A DNA stretch of 64,000 nt from Pseudocercospora fijiensis CIRAD86 (lineage: Eukaryota > Ascomycota > Dothideomycetes > Mycosphaerellales > Mycosphaerellaceae): contig NW_006921537.1 in the NCBI RefSeq assembly GCF_000340215.1, forward strand, positions 3,021,685 to 3,085,684, given 5' to 3'. Numbering within the stretch: the first letter of the stretch is position 1; every line of letters starts with the position of its first letter. Both the position numbers and the translations under genes were made by a program. Positions 20,772 through 34,223 of the stretch are shown here, piece by piece. Below the pieces are notes generated by a model. That model was not told where the DNA came from. It saw nothing but the letters and a program-made list of their open reading frames with translations, and made no database searches.

Positions 20772-23700
20772 GTGCTTTAGTACTTTAACTCGCTAGTATA
20801 CTATATAGGTCTATATATACTCCTTTATATACCGCTTACTATTTAGCTAGTAGTATATACGCGATAGTAACTCGTACGACCTCTCTATACTATAGTAACT
20901 AGCGAGCTTACTATTATAGTGCCTCTTTAAAAGCTCTTATCTAATCGATTGTTTAGCGGGGACATAGTATCTGCCCTTAAACTTTAAGTAACCCTTGTTA
21001 TCGATCGACTAGTTACTCTTACTAGATCGAGTCGTTCGCCTACTTACAAGCTTATTAATACGTTTAATAGTAAAGGCGTCCCTCTACTAAGTACGTAACA
21101 GCTTATCTATAAACGATTAACTATCCCTATTTACAAAGTTATTTAATAGCACCCTCGCTATCGAACGAGGTACGTATTATATATATCTAATAGTACTAGT
21201 AGCCGGATTAACTACAACCTCTTCTATAGTACTATCGCTATAGATAGCAATATCTTTAATCGAGTTATTATAGCTCGAGCGATCTACGTCCTTTCTAACG
21301 CGTACTAGAAGAACGACAACTCCGCTATAGTATTTGTTACCGCCGCGGGGTCTAGAAGTCCGCTTATCCTACGCTTGCTTATTAATAATACAGGCTATAG
21401 CAATCTTATACTATAGGGTTAGAAACAATGAATTAATATACTAAGTCTCGCTATCGTAATTAGGTCGCCTCGATAGGCTATCGGTAGGGTTACTTACGCC
21501 TAGCCGGTATAATATATTAAAATTAAACCCGGCGAGGTAGACAGCCTATCTAGCCTATCGACCTATAACCCGTATAACCTTAGTAATCCTACGTAGGTTG
21601 TTATAGTCGGTATAGACCTAAATAGGGTGCTAAGCGCTATCGAGATAATAGCGCTAATGCTTAAAGGCTTCTACGATTACTAAGAGCTCCTGCTCGTAGG
21701 TCTCGTAACGACGCTTAGTATTAATTATCTTCCTTAAGAAGAAGGCAATCGGGTGCTAGTAATTGTTATTAGCCTGTTGTAATATAATAGCTAATATAGC
21801 AAACTGTAAAGCGTTAGTCTTAATGCGGATCTGTTTGCTTAGTACGAAATAGTGCAATAAGGGGACTTTAGTAAAGCGCTGCTTTAAACCGTTAAAAGCG
21901 GCTTGTGCTCTATTAGTCTATTTAAACTCTCTAGTTAGGTTAGCCTTAGTTTTAGTAAGTTCAGTTAGGGGCATTATATGCCGTAAATAGCCCTTAATAA
22001 AGCGACGATAGAAATTAGCGAAGCCGAGGAATAACTAAAGCTTCTTAATACTAGTAGGTATTAGCTACTTAGTAATAGTCTTAATCCGATTAGGATTAGC
22101 CTTAATACCCTCGGTTAATACGAGGAAGCTAAGGAAGGCTACCTCCTTAGTAGCAAAGGTGCATTTAGAAGGCTTGCAATATAGGCTATAGGTCCTTAGG
22201 CGATCGAGTACCTTACGGACTACGGCCTAGTATTCCGCAATATTAGGTAAGTGTATATAAACTAGGATGTTATCTAGGTAAACTATATAGAGGTAGTCTA
22301 GTAGGCCTAATAGGGCCCGATTAATATAGGACTAGAATATAGTAGGGGCATTAGCTAGCCTAAATAGTATAACTAAGTACTCGAAATAGCTATAACGAGT
22401 ACGGAAGGCTGTTTTCTATTCGTCGCCCTTACGAATATAGATGCGGTAGTAGGCATCCTTAATGTCTAGTATAGTATAAAAGCAGGCGCTAGAAAGGCGA
22501 TCGAGGGTCTTATTAATAAGCGGAAGTAGATAGCGGTCCTTAATAGTAATAGTATTAAGCCTACGATAATCGACATATAGGCGTAGGCTACTATCCTTCT
22601 TTAGTACGAAGAGGATAGGTATACTAGTAGGGCTGTTACTATACTAAATTCGACTATTAGCTAGGTTCTTATCTAGGTACTTAGGTAGTATAGCAAGCTC
22701 GCGTTTACTAAGGTTATAGAGGGGCCTAAAGGGGACCTCTTTGCCCTATATAATATCGATCTTATAGTCCGTCTCTTTAAATATAGGCAATATCGATACT
22801 AGGTAGTGTTTAAATACATCGATATAGGTCTCTCGAATAGGCTATAGGATGCGAGTGAGTTAGTTAGGGTCTATACTATTAGGGGGCACAGGTTTATCGT
22901 TATTACCGCCGAGAAGGTTAGCTATCGGATCCGCTAAGGCAGGTATTAGGTTGCTAATAAATAAGACCCTAATATCGTTAGGACACTCGCTAATATCAAT
23001 GTGTTTAATATCCTCTCTCCTAGCGATTCTAAATCGCTACTATTAACTGCCTAAGTCTATAACTATAGCATAGTGCTTAAGGATAGGGTTGCCGATAACA
23101 ATATTAGATAGAAGGCTGTCTATATCTACTATATAGGTAGTAAAGTCTAACAACCGCTTATTGCCGAGGTCGTCCTTTAGAACTATAGGAATATAGTAGG
23201 CTCTATAGGTTAAGTGCCGAGCGTTATTAAACTAAGCAAGGGTTAGCAGGTTAGCCCTATTTAATTGTCGAAGGTCTAATTGCTTAGCTAGGCGATAGCT
23301 AATAAGGGCACTAACTAAATTTCCTAGATCTAGCGTAACCTTAGTCTTATAGTTAGCTCTATGCGTGTCCTATATAAGATAGGTACGTATAATAGCTAGT
23401 ACAATGTCGATAGATTTACGCCGTATAAGGCTAATAGTTAGTGCGGCGCTTATTCTTTTTTCGAAGGTTAGCCTATAGGGGTAGCGTTAGCTACTAAGAG
23501 GTGCTTTCGGTATTTAGCGGTAGTACGGTTAATTCGGGCCTAGTCCTTAGGTTTGTCGTATTAGCCTAGTAGATAGCTAGTGCTATTACAATTAAAGCAT
23601 TTCAATCCGGTTAGGGGATTGCTATAGCCGCTATTACTACTATTATTAGTTAAGCGATTAGTATTATAGGGATACGAGCCCCTTCTACGGCCCCTATCGC

Positions 23701-25079
23701 GGCCTTCTCTATATAGTCGCTAGCTACGGCCTCTCCTACGGTTATTGTTACTGTTCCTATTGTTAGTACTGTTGTTTTAGTAGGAACCTTAGTTTCCTCC
23801 GCGGGCACTACGGTTGCCGCGGTTAGTACTAGCTAGTCGGATCCTCGATTCTAGTCGCTATTAGAGCTAAACAGCCCGTTCGGCTGTTTCTACTTCGACT
23901 ATAAATTAAATGCGCGTTAGATTAGTCTATTCGAATATACGACGGCGGTCTAATTTAAGGACTAATTCCTATCGCAATTTAGGGCGTATTTCGGAAACCT
24001 AGATAGAGTCGGTCTTAGCTAGCAAATCGTCCTCGAGGGTCTTTAAATATGCCTTAAATAAGCGAGCCGATTGATTAGTCTTTTGTTTAGCTCGAAGGTA
24101 TTAGTCCTAAGCGTATTATTGCCTTAGTATAGGGTTTCTAAGGGTGTCTAGTATAATAGTCTTATAGTCTTGCTACTAAATAGCGGCCTAATTAGTAAGG
24201 GAATCGAAATGGTTATCCTAGGTACGCTTTAGATCTCTATTAATATACTATATAGCATAGACGACTAGCGAATAGTCGTCTAGTAGGGCCCTTAGTGCAT
24301 TCCGCTAGTTCAATTTACAATCGCGTATATAATTATTGTACTGCTTACGGCTAGAGCTATTAAACACAGTATAGTCCTTAAGCTTAGCATCCTTCTTTTA
24401 AATAGAAGGTCCTGCTACTAGTTCTAGTCTAGCAGTAGTTGTTAGGGCTTCCTATAGGCGGCGAATCTCGAGGAGATTATCCTTTAGCTATTGTTCTTAA
24501 CGTAGGGTAGTAAGCCTATTTTAAGTAGCTTCTTAAAGTCTCCCTACTAGTTAAGGGCTAAAGGCTAGCTAGCTATATCGTCGATTAACAATGTTGTTAA
24601 GAATATCGTTAATAGGCAATTCTAGATTATTACCTAGAATTATAGGTTCTTCTTTAGTAGGCCTAGTAGCAGGCTCTCTAGTAGTAGGCTCTTTAGTAGG
24701 TGCTTTAGTAGGCACTTTAGTAGGCACTATACTACTAGCGTTGTCGTTGCTAGCGCTACTAGCTACAGCACGGTTATTGTTGCTTCGTAATAAACCGGCT
24801 ATTATAATAAGGGGTAACACTAATAATATATTATAGGCCCCTATAGTACGGATATAGCGGAATTAGCGAGTATCGGTCTAGTGCAATTAACTTAGTATAA
24901 TAGGCCGTATAGAAGGCCTTACTTAATGATTAGTACGGTTGTTTTAGTAGAGTAGTACGTATATAGGTCCCGTTCTTCGGGCGCAATATAGTTAGATAAA
25001 CGGTTTTCGTAGCTATACTGCTAAAAGCTTAAAATAAGGACTATCTAGCTGCTGCCCTTAAAGGGTAGATCGAATACTA

Positions 25080-25277
25080 TATAAGAAGGGTTATATTAGC
25101 AGGTAGATAGGGTAGTAGTAGGTATAGGTAGTATTCGATAAGGAGCTAGAAGGAGAGGGAGGAAGGCAGGCAAGTTAGCCTACTACTAAGCGCTAAGCCC
25201 TACCTAAGGCATCGAGACCCTAGCTTTACTCGAGCCCGGTTACATGCTAATTACGTATAACCTCTTTAGTCCTAATA
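25080..25277 (-). repeat. 5' LTR of element A
   Basis: 198 bases, pair of 17,237-17,434. It faces the 5' LTR of element B 2 kb away. Confidence 0.93.
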
Positions 25278-25583
25278 GAAGCGGCTCTTTAAATCGTATA
25301 CTATTATCTTCGCTAGATACGGCTATTCTAAGACAAAAGAGGGACCTAGCTTTAAATCCCTAAGAATCCCTTATAGCGACTTATCCGAGAAATTATATTA
25401 GGTTTTAAGTCTAGTATACGATTTACGGCTAAAGCGATTAGTACTCTTTAGGAAGCTATAGAGGTATTTCTCGTAACCGAGTTTAAGCTTTATAATCTCC
25501 TTACTATCTATACGAAGCGGTTTACTCTTTAATATAAAGATATATAGCTTCTAGCTAAGATTCGGCGTCGGTTTATAGCGGAT
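25278..25583 (+). pseudogene. Histone H3-like fold, copy 1 (RIP-mutated)
   Basis: One uninterrupted frame with only Gln-to-stop changes aligns to the whole H3 fold. It reads YYLR*IRLF* (alpha-N start, H3 ALREIRRYQ), PL*RLIREI (PFQRLVREI), GFKSSIRF (DFKTDLRF), ISTL*EAIEVFLV (VMALQEACEAYLV), YNLLTIYTKRFTL (TNLCAIHAKRVTI) and YKDI*LLAKIRR (PKDIQLARRIRG). The stops at the conserved Gln positions (RYQ, FQR, LQE, IQL) are TAA or TAG, as CpA mutation predicts. Loop 1 has canonical H3 length, unlike many centromeric H3 variants, but the segment before PFQRL is two residues longer. It ends at TAA 25,584. Its basic tail lies at 17,100-17,236 across element A. The surrounding DNA is repetitive, so this is more likely a TE-associated or duplicated copy than the cell's H3 gene. 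Confidence 0.82.
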
Positions 25584-27119
25584 TAATTAGGATTTGTATT
25601 TAGTTATTAGATTAACCTAGAGGGAGGCCTATTTTCGTATCCTTTTACCGGCTATAGGTACCGGCTATACTTCTAATTTTATCTCCGCGCCGTACCTAAA
25701 TCTAAGGTACGAAGTAGAAACCTAGCGCCTTATATCTACTCGGCTATTACGGAGACGAGCTATATTTAGACTAGTTTCTTTTTATATCCCGTCTTTACTT
25801 AATAGTATTCGTAGATTAACTACGCTAAGAAGTAGAAGTAGATATAACTAGAGAAGAAAAGAGATCGTTATACGACTTAGATATTATTACTCGCTACTAC
25901 TTATATAGCTAGGGCGACTAGGGAGGAGATTAATAGTATATTAGTAGAGTCGAGTAACGACTCTACCTATAAGTCTAACGAAGAAGAACGTATAGTAGTC
26001 GAGCGACGACTCTATCTACGAGTCTAACGAAGAAGAACGTATACCGCGTATAAGAGACTTAAAGAAGCCTCGGTCCTAGATACTATCTCTATCTCCCTAC
26101 CGTACTTACCCGATTATATATAATACGGTCTTATAAGCGAAGTACGAGATAATATAGGCTCTTAGCTGTTTAGAGTAACGTACTATATAAATAACTAGGC
26201 GTACTACTCTTCTTTACTTACGACCTATATCCTAGGATACTCTCTCGTACTTTTTTATATACTTTTTTAATACCTTACCTATAAGCGCTCTGCGATAACT
26301 AAGTAAATATAAAGTATAGGGTTTCTACTCGGTACCTTAGACTTCGAGATAGGGCGGAGTTGAATTTAGAGGTATAGCCGGCACTCGTAGCCGATATATA
26401 GAGACGGTAGTAGGCCTCTTCCTACTAGATAGCGAGCTTATTTAGTATAGCCTACCGTAGTATAGATATTTATTATATTTCCTAGTAATAGGCTTAGGTT
26501 ACTTATAAGATTACTATAGCTAGTACCTCTAGCCGAGTATTAACTCTTTATAGGTAGTTAGATAGTATATAGTAGTATTATAGTAATAACGGCGGAAGGT
26601 ATCTAGGTAGAATTTCCTAAATTCTTCTTATAAAGCGAGTCGCCGTTTTACTACTTAGTAGATAAGTATTTTAACTTCTAGACGAGAAAGATAGTCCGAA
26701 ATCTAATTAAATTACTAAAGAATATCTATATTAAAGTACGATACTATTATTACGCTAACTATTTATTAAAAGGAGGCTTTCGCCGTATTACTATACTAGC
26801 TATAGGTACTAGCTATATCTTAAAGTTTGCCGTACCTGCCTTTTTTAGCTATACCTACCTTCTTTACTTACTCTAACGTTACTATAATATAGGCTTACGC
26901 GACGCTTACTCTATTACCTAGCGATACCGCGATACTACCTCTCTCGCTATATATAACCTTCGTACCGATACCTTTACCTCTATACTCTATATCTACTACC
27001 TCCGCTATACCCTCGCTCCGCGCGCGTCTTCTTATACCTTCGTAATATACTCTTTTATTAATTCGACAACTTTTATAATAGCGAGTCTACTTAACTAAGT
27101 TACGATATTCTATAAGAAG
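25584..27119 (+). repeat. Spacer between the two H3-like copies, with long coding-like frame
   Basis: From about 26,060 a plus-strand frame runs into the H3 tail of copy 2 with only TAG or TAA breaks (for example LISALRQ-type and SSYTFVIYSFINSTTF segments). So copy 2 may be the C-terminal part of a larger protein, or it may begin at an unseen start. Short motifs ACCGGCTATAGGTACCGG (25,650) and TATAGCCGGC (26,371) recur elsewhere in the island. A direct repeat of ~50 bases with GTCGAGTAACGACTCTA-like units occurs at 25,950-26,040. Confidence 0.4.
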
Positions 27120-27291
27120 GGATCTACTACTACTACGGGTCGTAATAAGACCGGACCTACTAGAAAGAGTATAGTATATCTACGTAAGAAGGCTACTACT
27201 ACTACCGCTATCTCTAGTACTAGAAAGCGCGTCGTAGGCAAGGCTCCGCGTAAGACGACGACTAGCGCTTCTACTACTAGTAGTAATAATC
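27120..27291 (+). pseudogene. H3-like N-terminal tail, copy 2 (split by element B)
   Basis: The frame reads GPTRKSIVYLRKKATTT and then STRKRVVGKAPRKTTTSA, containing GKAPRK exactly as in the H3 tail (TARKSTGGKAPRK) and rich in Lys, Arg, Ser and Thr. Codons continue across element B: the last base 27,291 plus 34,427-34,428 form CGT in the same frame once B and one TAATC target copy are removed. The unaltered KAPRK motif makes chance similarity unlikely when combined with the fold at 34.5 kb. Confidence 0.75.
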
Positions 27292-27489
27292 TGTTAGGAC
27301 TAAAGAGGTTATACGTAATTAGTATATAACTAGGCTCGAGTGAAGCTAGGGTCTTAATGCCTTAGGTAGGGCTTAGTGCTTAGTAATAGGCTAACTTGCC
27401 CGCCTTCCTCCCTCTCCTTCTAGCTCCTTATCGAATACTACCTATACCTACTACTACCCTATCTACCTACTAATATAACCCTTCTTATA
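27292..27489 (+). repeat. 5' LTR of element B
   Basis: Starts TGTTAGGACTAAAG and ends CTTCTTATA (ancestral TG..CA). Six transition differences from the 3' LTR. Confidence 0.94.
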
Positions 27490-28958
27490 TAGTATTCGAT
27501 CTACCCTTTAAGGGTAGTAGCTAGATAGTCCTTATTTCAAGCTTTTAGCGGTATAGCTACGGAAACTATCGATTTAGCTATATTGCGCCCGAAGAACGGG
27601 ACCTATACGTACTATTCTACTAAAACAACCGTACTAATTATTAAGCAAGGCCTTCTATACGGCCTATTATACTAAGTAAAGCACATTAGGCCGATACCTA
27701 CTAATTCCGCTATATCCGTACTATAAGGGGCTATAATATATTATTAGTACTACCCCTTATTATAATAATAGCCGGTTTATTACGAAGCAACAATAACCGC
27801 GGCGCCGCTAGCAGCGCTAGCAACGACAACGCTAGTAGCATAGTGCCTACTAAAGCACCTACTAAAGTGCCTCCTACTAAAGAGCCTACTAGAGGGCCTA
27901 CTAAAGAACCTATAATCGAAGGGGATAACCCCTCGTTGCCCGTTAACGACATACCTAACAATACCGTCAACCGTCGATATAGCTAACTAGCCTTTAGCCC
28001 CTAACTAGTAGGGAGACTTTAAGAAGCTACTTAAAACAGGCTTACTGCCCTACGTTAAGAGCAGCAGCTAAAAGATAACCTCCTCGAGCTTCGCCGCCTT
28101 TAGGAGGCCCTAACAACTAATACTAAGCCGATAGTAGGGCCTTCTTTACTACCCGTTTTAGTCTAGAAGAAGGACGCTAAGCTTAAGGACTGCACCGTGT
28201 TTAACGGCTCTAGCCGCAAGTAGTACAATAATTATATACGCGATTATAAGCTTAACTAACGAAATGCACTAAGGGCTCTTCTAGACGACTATTTATTAGT
28301 TGTCTACGCTATGTAGTATATTAATAGCGACCTAAAACGTACCTAGGATAACTACTTTAACTCCCTCGATAACTAGACCGCTATTTAGTAGCAGACCTAC
28401 AAAACTATTATACTAGACACCCTTAAAAACCCTATACTAAGGCAACAACATACTTAGGACTAGTACCTTCGGGCTAAACAAAAGACTAACTAGTCGGCTC
28501 GCTCCTTCGAGGCCTATTTAAAGACCCTCGAAGATAACCTTCCGGCTAAAACTAATTCTATATAGATCTCCGATATACGCCTAAAACTTAGGTAGGAGCT
28601 TATCCTTAAATTAGACCGCCGCTGTATATTTAAACAGGCTAACCTAATATGTATTCAATTTATAGTCGAGGTAGAAACCGCTAAGCGAGCTGTCTAGCTC
28701 TAATAACGACTAGAATCGAGGATCTAACTAGCTAGTACTAACCGTAGCAACCGTAGCCGCGGAGGAAACTAAGGTTCCTACTAGAACAATAGTACTAATA
28801 GCGGGAATAGTAACAATAACCGTAAAAGAGGCCGTAGCCGACGGCTATATAGAGGAGGCCGTAATAGGGGCCGTAGAAGGGGCTCGTATCCCTATAATAC
28901 TAACCGCTCGACTAATAATAGTAGCAATAGCTATAGCAACCCCCTAACCGGATTAAAG

Positions 28959-29000
28959 TACTTTAACTATAATAGCACTAGCTATCTATTAGGCTAATAC
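28959..29000 (+). pseudogene. RIP-destroyed CCHC zinc knuckle of element B gag
   Basis: The spacing is that of C-X2-C-X4-H-X4-C, but every ligand reads Tyr (YFNYNSTSYLLG*Y). Copy A keeps Cys at the first two positions (23,599-23,558), showing the ancestral state. This is a compact example of TGY to TAY and CAY to TAY change. Confidence 0.85.
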
Positions 29001-30283
29001 GATAAACTAAGGGATTAGACCCGGATTAACCGCGCTTCCGCTAAATATAGGAAACACCTTTTAGTAGCTAACGCTACCCCTATAGGCTAACCTTCGAAAA
29101 AAGAGTAAGCGCCGTACTAACTGTTAGCCTCGTACGGCGTAAAACTATCGACATTGTGCTAGCTATTATACGTACCTGTCTCGTATCGGACTCGCATAGC
29201 ACCAATTATAAGACTAAGGTTACACTAGATCTAGGAAATTTAGTTAGCGCCCTTATTAGCTATCGCCTAGCTAAGCAATTAGACCTTCGATAACTGCCTA
29301 GAACTAACCTGCTAACCCTTGCTTAGTTTAATAACGCTCGGCACTTAACCTGTAGAGCCTACTATGTTTATATAGTTCTAAGAGACGACCTCGGTAACGA
29401 GCGCCTACTAGACTTTACTACCTATATAGTAGATATAGACAACCTATATAGAGGAGCTACTATTATTATTAGCAACCCTATTCTTAAGCACTATGCTATC
29501 GCTATAGACTTAGGCAGTTAACAATAGCGATTTAGAATCGCTAGGAAAGAGGATATTAAGTATATCGACGTTAGCGAGTGCCCTAACGATATTAGGGTCC
29601 TATTTATTAGCAACCTAATACCTGCCTTAGCGGATCCGATAGCTAACCTTCTCGGTAGAGATAACGATAAACCTGTGCCCCCTAATAGCATAGACCCTAA
29701 ACAGCTTGCTCGTATACCTTAGCCTGTTCGAGAAACCTATATTAATATATTCAAACACTACCTAGCATTAACGTTGCCTATATTTAAAGAAACAGATTAT
29801 AAGATTAATATTATAGGGGGCAAAGAGGTCCCCTTTAGGCCTCTCTACAACCTTAGCGAACGCGAGCTTACTATACTACGTAAGTACCTAGATAAGAACC
29901 TAGCTAATAGTCGAATTTAGTATAGCAATAGCCCTACTAGTACACTAATCCTGTTTGTTCTAAAGAAGGATAGTAGCCTACGTTTATATATTAATTATAG
30001 AGGGCTTAATGCTATTACTATTAAGGACCGCTATCTACTTCCGCTTATTAATAAGACCCTCGATCGCCTATCTAGCGCCTATTTCTATACTATATTAGAC
30101 ATTAAGGATACGTACTATCGTATCTGCATTCGCAAGGGCGATAAATAGAAGACAGCCTTCCGCACTCGCTATAGCTATTTCAAGTACTTAGTTATACTAT
30201 TTAGGCTAGCTAATACCCCTGCAACCTTCTAGTCCTATATTAATCGGGCCCTATTAGGCCTATTAGACTACCTCTATATAGTT

Positions 30284-30295
30284 TACCTAGACGAT
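30284..30295 (+). pseudogene. Reverse transcriptase YLDD active site of element B
   Basis: TAC CTA GAC GAT within VYLDDILVY; this is the catalytic Asp pair. Copy A has YLDN here. Confidence 0.9.
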
Positions 30296-31773
30296 ATCCT
30301 AGTCTATACGTACTTACCTAACATTACGGAATATTAGGCTGCTATATATAAGGTGCTCGACCGCCTACGGGCCTATAGCTTGTATTGCAAGCCTTCTAAA
30401 TGCACCTTTGCCGCTAAAGAGGTATTATTCCTCGGCTTCCTCGTATTAACTAATAGTATTAAGGCTAATCCTAATCGGAACAAAACTATTACTAAATAGC
30501 CTATTCCTACGTTAATTAAGGAGCTATAGTTATTCCTCGGCTTCGCTAATTTCTATCGTCGCTTTATTAAGAGCTATTTACGGCATGTAATGCCCCTAAC
30601 TAAGCTTACTAAAACCAAGGCTAACCTATCTAGAGAGTTTAAATAGACTGATAAAGTACAAGCCGCTTTTAACGGTTTGAAGAAGCGATTTACTAAAGTC
30701 CCCTTATTATACTATTTTATACTAAGCAAACCAATCCGTATTAAGACTAACGCTTTACAGTTCGCTATATCGGCTATAATGTCTTAGCAGTTAGACAGTA
30801 ACTACTACTAGCACCTAATTGCCTTCTTTTTGCGAAAAATAATCGATATAGAGCGTCGTTACGAGACCTACGAGTAAGAGCTCTTAGTAATCGTAGAAGC
30901 CTTTAAGTACTAGCGCTACTATCTTAATAGTGCATAGCACACTATTTAGGTCTATACAGACTATAACAACCTACGTAGTATTACTAAGGTTATAAGGGTT
31001 ATAGGTCGATAGGCTAGATAGGCCGTCTACCTCGCTAGGTTCGATTTTAATATATTATACCGGCTAGGCGTAAGTAACCCTACCGATAGCCTATCGAGGC
31101 GAGCTAATTACGATAGCGAGACTTAGTATATTAATTCATTGTTTCTAACCCTATAGTATAAGATTGCTATAGCCTGTATTATTAATAAGCAAGCGTAGGA
31201 TAAGCGGACTTCTAGACCCCGCGGCGGTAACAAATACTATAGCGGAGTTGTCGTTCTTCTAGTACGCGTTAGAAAGGACGTAGATCGCTCGAGCTATAAT
31301 AACTCGATTAAAGATATTGCTATCTATAGCGACAGCACTATAGAAGAGGTTGTAGTAGTTCCGGCTACTAGTGCTATTAGATATATATAATGCGTACCTC
31401 GTTTAATAGTAAGGGTGCTATTAAATAACCTTACAAATAGGGATAGTTAATCGTTTATAGATAAGCTATTACGTGCTTAGCAGAGGGACGCCTTTACTAT
31501 CGAGCGTATTAATAGGCTTGTAAGTAGACGAGCGACTCGATCTAGTAAGAGTAATAGTTAGTCGATCGACGATAAAGGTTACTTAAAGTTTTAGGGCAGA
31601 TACTATGTCCCCGCTAAACAATCGATTAGATAAGAGCTTTTAAAGCGATACTATAATAGTAAGCTTGCTAGTTACTATAGTATAGAGAGGTCGCACGAGC
31701 TACTATCGCGTATATACTACTAGCTAAATAGTAAGCGGTATATAAAAGAATATATACAGACCTATATAGTATA

Positions 31774-31989
31774 CTAGCATATTAAAGCACTAAAGCACCT
31801 ACTATTTAGCGAGTTGTCTTTACTTCCTATTCCTAGGAAGCTATTTGTAGAGCTTATAATAGACTTTATTATAGGCCTTCCTCCTACTAAGCGTAGGGGT
31901 AGCAAGGATGTATATAATGCTATCCTTGTTATAGTAGATCGATTTACTAAGGGCGCTCGATACATCTCGGCGCGGAAGGACTAGACTAC
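31774..31989 (+). pseudogene. Element B integrase core
   Basis: The plus strand reads IPRKLFVELIIDFIIGLPPT and AILVIVDRFTKGARYISA, matching copy A. The minus-strand open frame here is a shadow. Confidence 0.88.
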
Positions 31990-32806
31990 TATTAATATAG
32001 TAGAGGCGCTATAGAATAATATCTTCTATACCTATTAGGGAACCCCTAAGGGGATAGTATCTAATCGTAGATCGATACTAACATCGTATTATTAGAGCGA
32101 GATATGCCTATAGCTAAGACTAAAGCATCGGCTATTAATAGCCTTCTATCTATAGACTAACGGTTAAACAGAGAGGCAGAATGCTACTCTATAGTAGTAC
32201 CTGCGTAGCTATATTAATAAGAACCCCGAGGATTGGGTTAACCTCCTATAGCCTATAGAGTTTGTATATAACAATAGTGTACACTTATTAACTAAGGTTT
32301 CGCTATATATAGCTATAATAGGGCAAAACGCTACTTTACTATAAGACCTACTAACGCTCGAGGCCGAGCGTAAGGAAAGGGAAGCGCGTTAAGTACTAGA
32401 GACACTAGCGGTAATAGAATGTATCTAGAAGATGCGAGAAATCTATACTAAGATAGCTAAGAAACTAACAAAGGCTTAAGAGTACTAAAAGACCTACTAC
32501 GATAAGCGCTATATACTAATAACCTTTAAACAAGGCGATATAGTTATACTTAGTACGAAGAACCTCCGTATCCGTAAACACCTATTACCTAATAGCAAAA
32601 CAAGGCCTAAGCTCGTACTAAGATACATTAGCCTATTCCGCATTCGAGAGGCTAAGAGTATATAGGCCTACTAGTTATAGCTTCTACCCTATTACACTAT
32701 CTATAACACCTTCTATATATCCCTCCTTAAACTATACTACTAGCGCGAAGGCGATAAAGCGCCTACTAAGTTAGAAGAAATCTTAGCCGATAGTAAAGAG
32801 CTATAG

Positions 32807-32950
32807 TCTATAGAGCGTATACTAAAGCATCGGACTAGACAAGGTAAGAAGGAGTACCTCCTAAGATAGTAAGGCTATCTACCTAAATAGGACTCGTAGG
32901 AAGCTAAAGCCTCTTTTAAAGACATAACTAAGTTATTAGATAAGTATTAG
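32807..32950 (+). pseudogene. Chromodomain of element B
   Basis: Reads IERILKHRTRQGKKEYLLR**GYLPK*DS*EA, corresponding to the chromodomain core (VEKIL..R..KGK.EYLVKWKGY....TWEP), with aromatic-cage Trp codons turned to TAG. This places A and B in the chromovirus branch, whose integrases are thought to target histone-marked heterochromatin. Confidence 0.85.
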
Positions 32951-34223
32951 ACTACTAGTAGTATAAAGAACAAGAAGAAGGCTAAGGGCCTATAATGTCG
33001 CCTAGGAATAATACTACCCCTAGGGTACTATTAGCTAACTAATTAGAGGCAAGCAATTGTTAGTAACGAAGGACAATAAGACTATACTACTATAGCGAAC
33101 GCGTACCGAGTATTAACAAGCGCGCTATAACTGTTAACTAACCGCCTGCTCTTTTAAGGATTCTACCTCTTTACTAATACGCCCTATAAGGCCCTCCTCT
33201 TAGTATTTAGGTCCCCCTCTTGTTCCTTTATTCTACTAAGGCTACGAGACCTAGGCGATCGGCGGAGGCGGCGCGCGCGTAGGCGAATAGTGTTAGCGCT
33301 AAAAGGCGGCGCGGCTATATTAGTAACGGTATTGCGGAGTATATCGCTAGTTAAAGCGTTACTAGTCGAAGGAAATTAAAAGTAAGGTAAAGTTAGCGCT
33401 AAGACGACTAGCGCTACTATTATTAACATTACCTGCTCGCTGCTATTGCTAACCTTACCTGCACTACGAGCCTAAGGTACTATACTAACTAAGTTAAAAG
33501 ATTAAACCTATTAAGGGTTTAATTAAAACTTTAACTAAGTTAAAAGATTAAGCGACTAATAGACTAACTAAGGGCAAAAACTATAGAGCTAAGCTAGCCG
33601 GGGTCGATCTTACGGATAATAGGTTACTCCTCGATCTTTCTAACCCTTTAAGCGAGGCGAACCTTAACTATTACACTTATAATAGCCTTTACTTATAGAA
33701 ACTAGACGAACTGTGTTTTTTAAAAAAATAAGATAAGATTGACAATTAAAGGCTACTAAACCTAACTAATTAGGGCTAGCGAAACTACGAACAATAATAG
33801 TCCTCGTAATAATAAGAACAAACCCTCGGAAGCGGACAACCCTCGGAAGCGGACATTGCTAGGTCTTTTAGAGTAGACGCAAAGAACTCGGAACGACATT
33901 ACTTAGAGCGGAGGCAGGGCTGCAATACCTCGTACGTCTACCTATTATAGTAGGGAAGACGCGCCTATATTATAATTAGTCGATAGCCCTTAATTCTTAT
34001 AGCTTTATATCCCTTTACTTTGTTATATATAAGGATAGCGCAGTTAGAGTTGTATATTGTATTATATTAGAGGTAAGGTTTGATATAGTTATATAATCGG
34101 TAGTTATGCGTTTAATTTAGCGTAGACTAAGCGGCTTATTAAACCTACTAAGTTAGTAGCAATAGAGGTTAAGATTAGAATAAAGACCGGCTACGAGGGC
34201 GTAGCCTTAAGAAGGGAAGCGTG

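Larger units (their letters stand above)
17237..25277 (-). mobile_element. Ty3/gypsy chromovirus, copy A
   Basis: 8,041 bases bounded by 198-base LTRs and a 5-base duplication GAAGC (17,232-17,236 and 25,278-25,282). Read on the minus strand: 5' LTR; a gag-like frame starting about 24,820 with PTKVPTKAPTKEPT repeats; a zinc knuckle (23,558-23,599) with its first two Cys kept; reverse transcriptase with YLDN at 22,269-22,280 (the second Asp of YLDD lost); integrase (20,586-20,771, readable as LIIDFIIGLPPTKRR and ILVIVDRFTKGARYI); and a chromodomain (about 19,630-19,770). The element is heavily RIP-mutated. A nested DNA element at about 17,697-18,666 explains most of its extra length over copy B. 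Confidence 0.93.

Noticed and set aside
24591..24836. Plus-strand 81-codon Leu/Val-rich frame resembling a membrane protein
   Set aside because: It is the antisense of the PTKxPTK repeat in the gag of element A. The same shadow occurs at 27,731-27,970 in element B.
17237..25277. Independent minus-strand host genes inside element A
   Set aside because: All readable domains are gag, RT, integrase or chromodomain, and LTRs with target duplication enclose them.
25278..25583. Copy 1 as the functional centromeric H3 gene
   Set aside because: It has several in-frame stops and is split by a retroelement; its loop 1 is not lengthened as in many CenH3 proteins.
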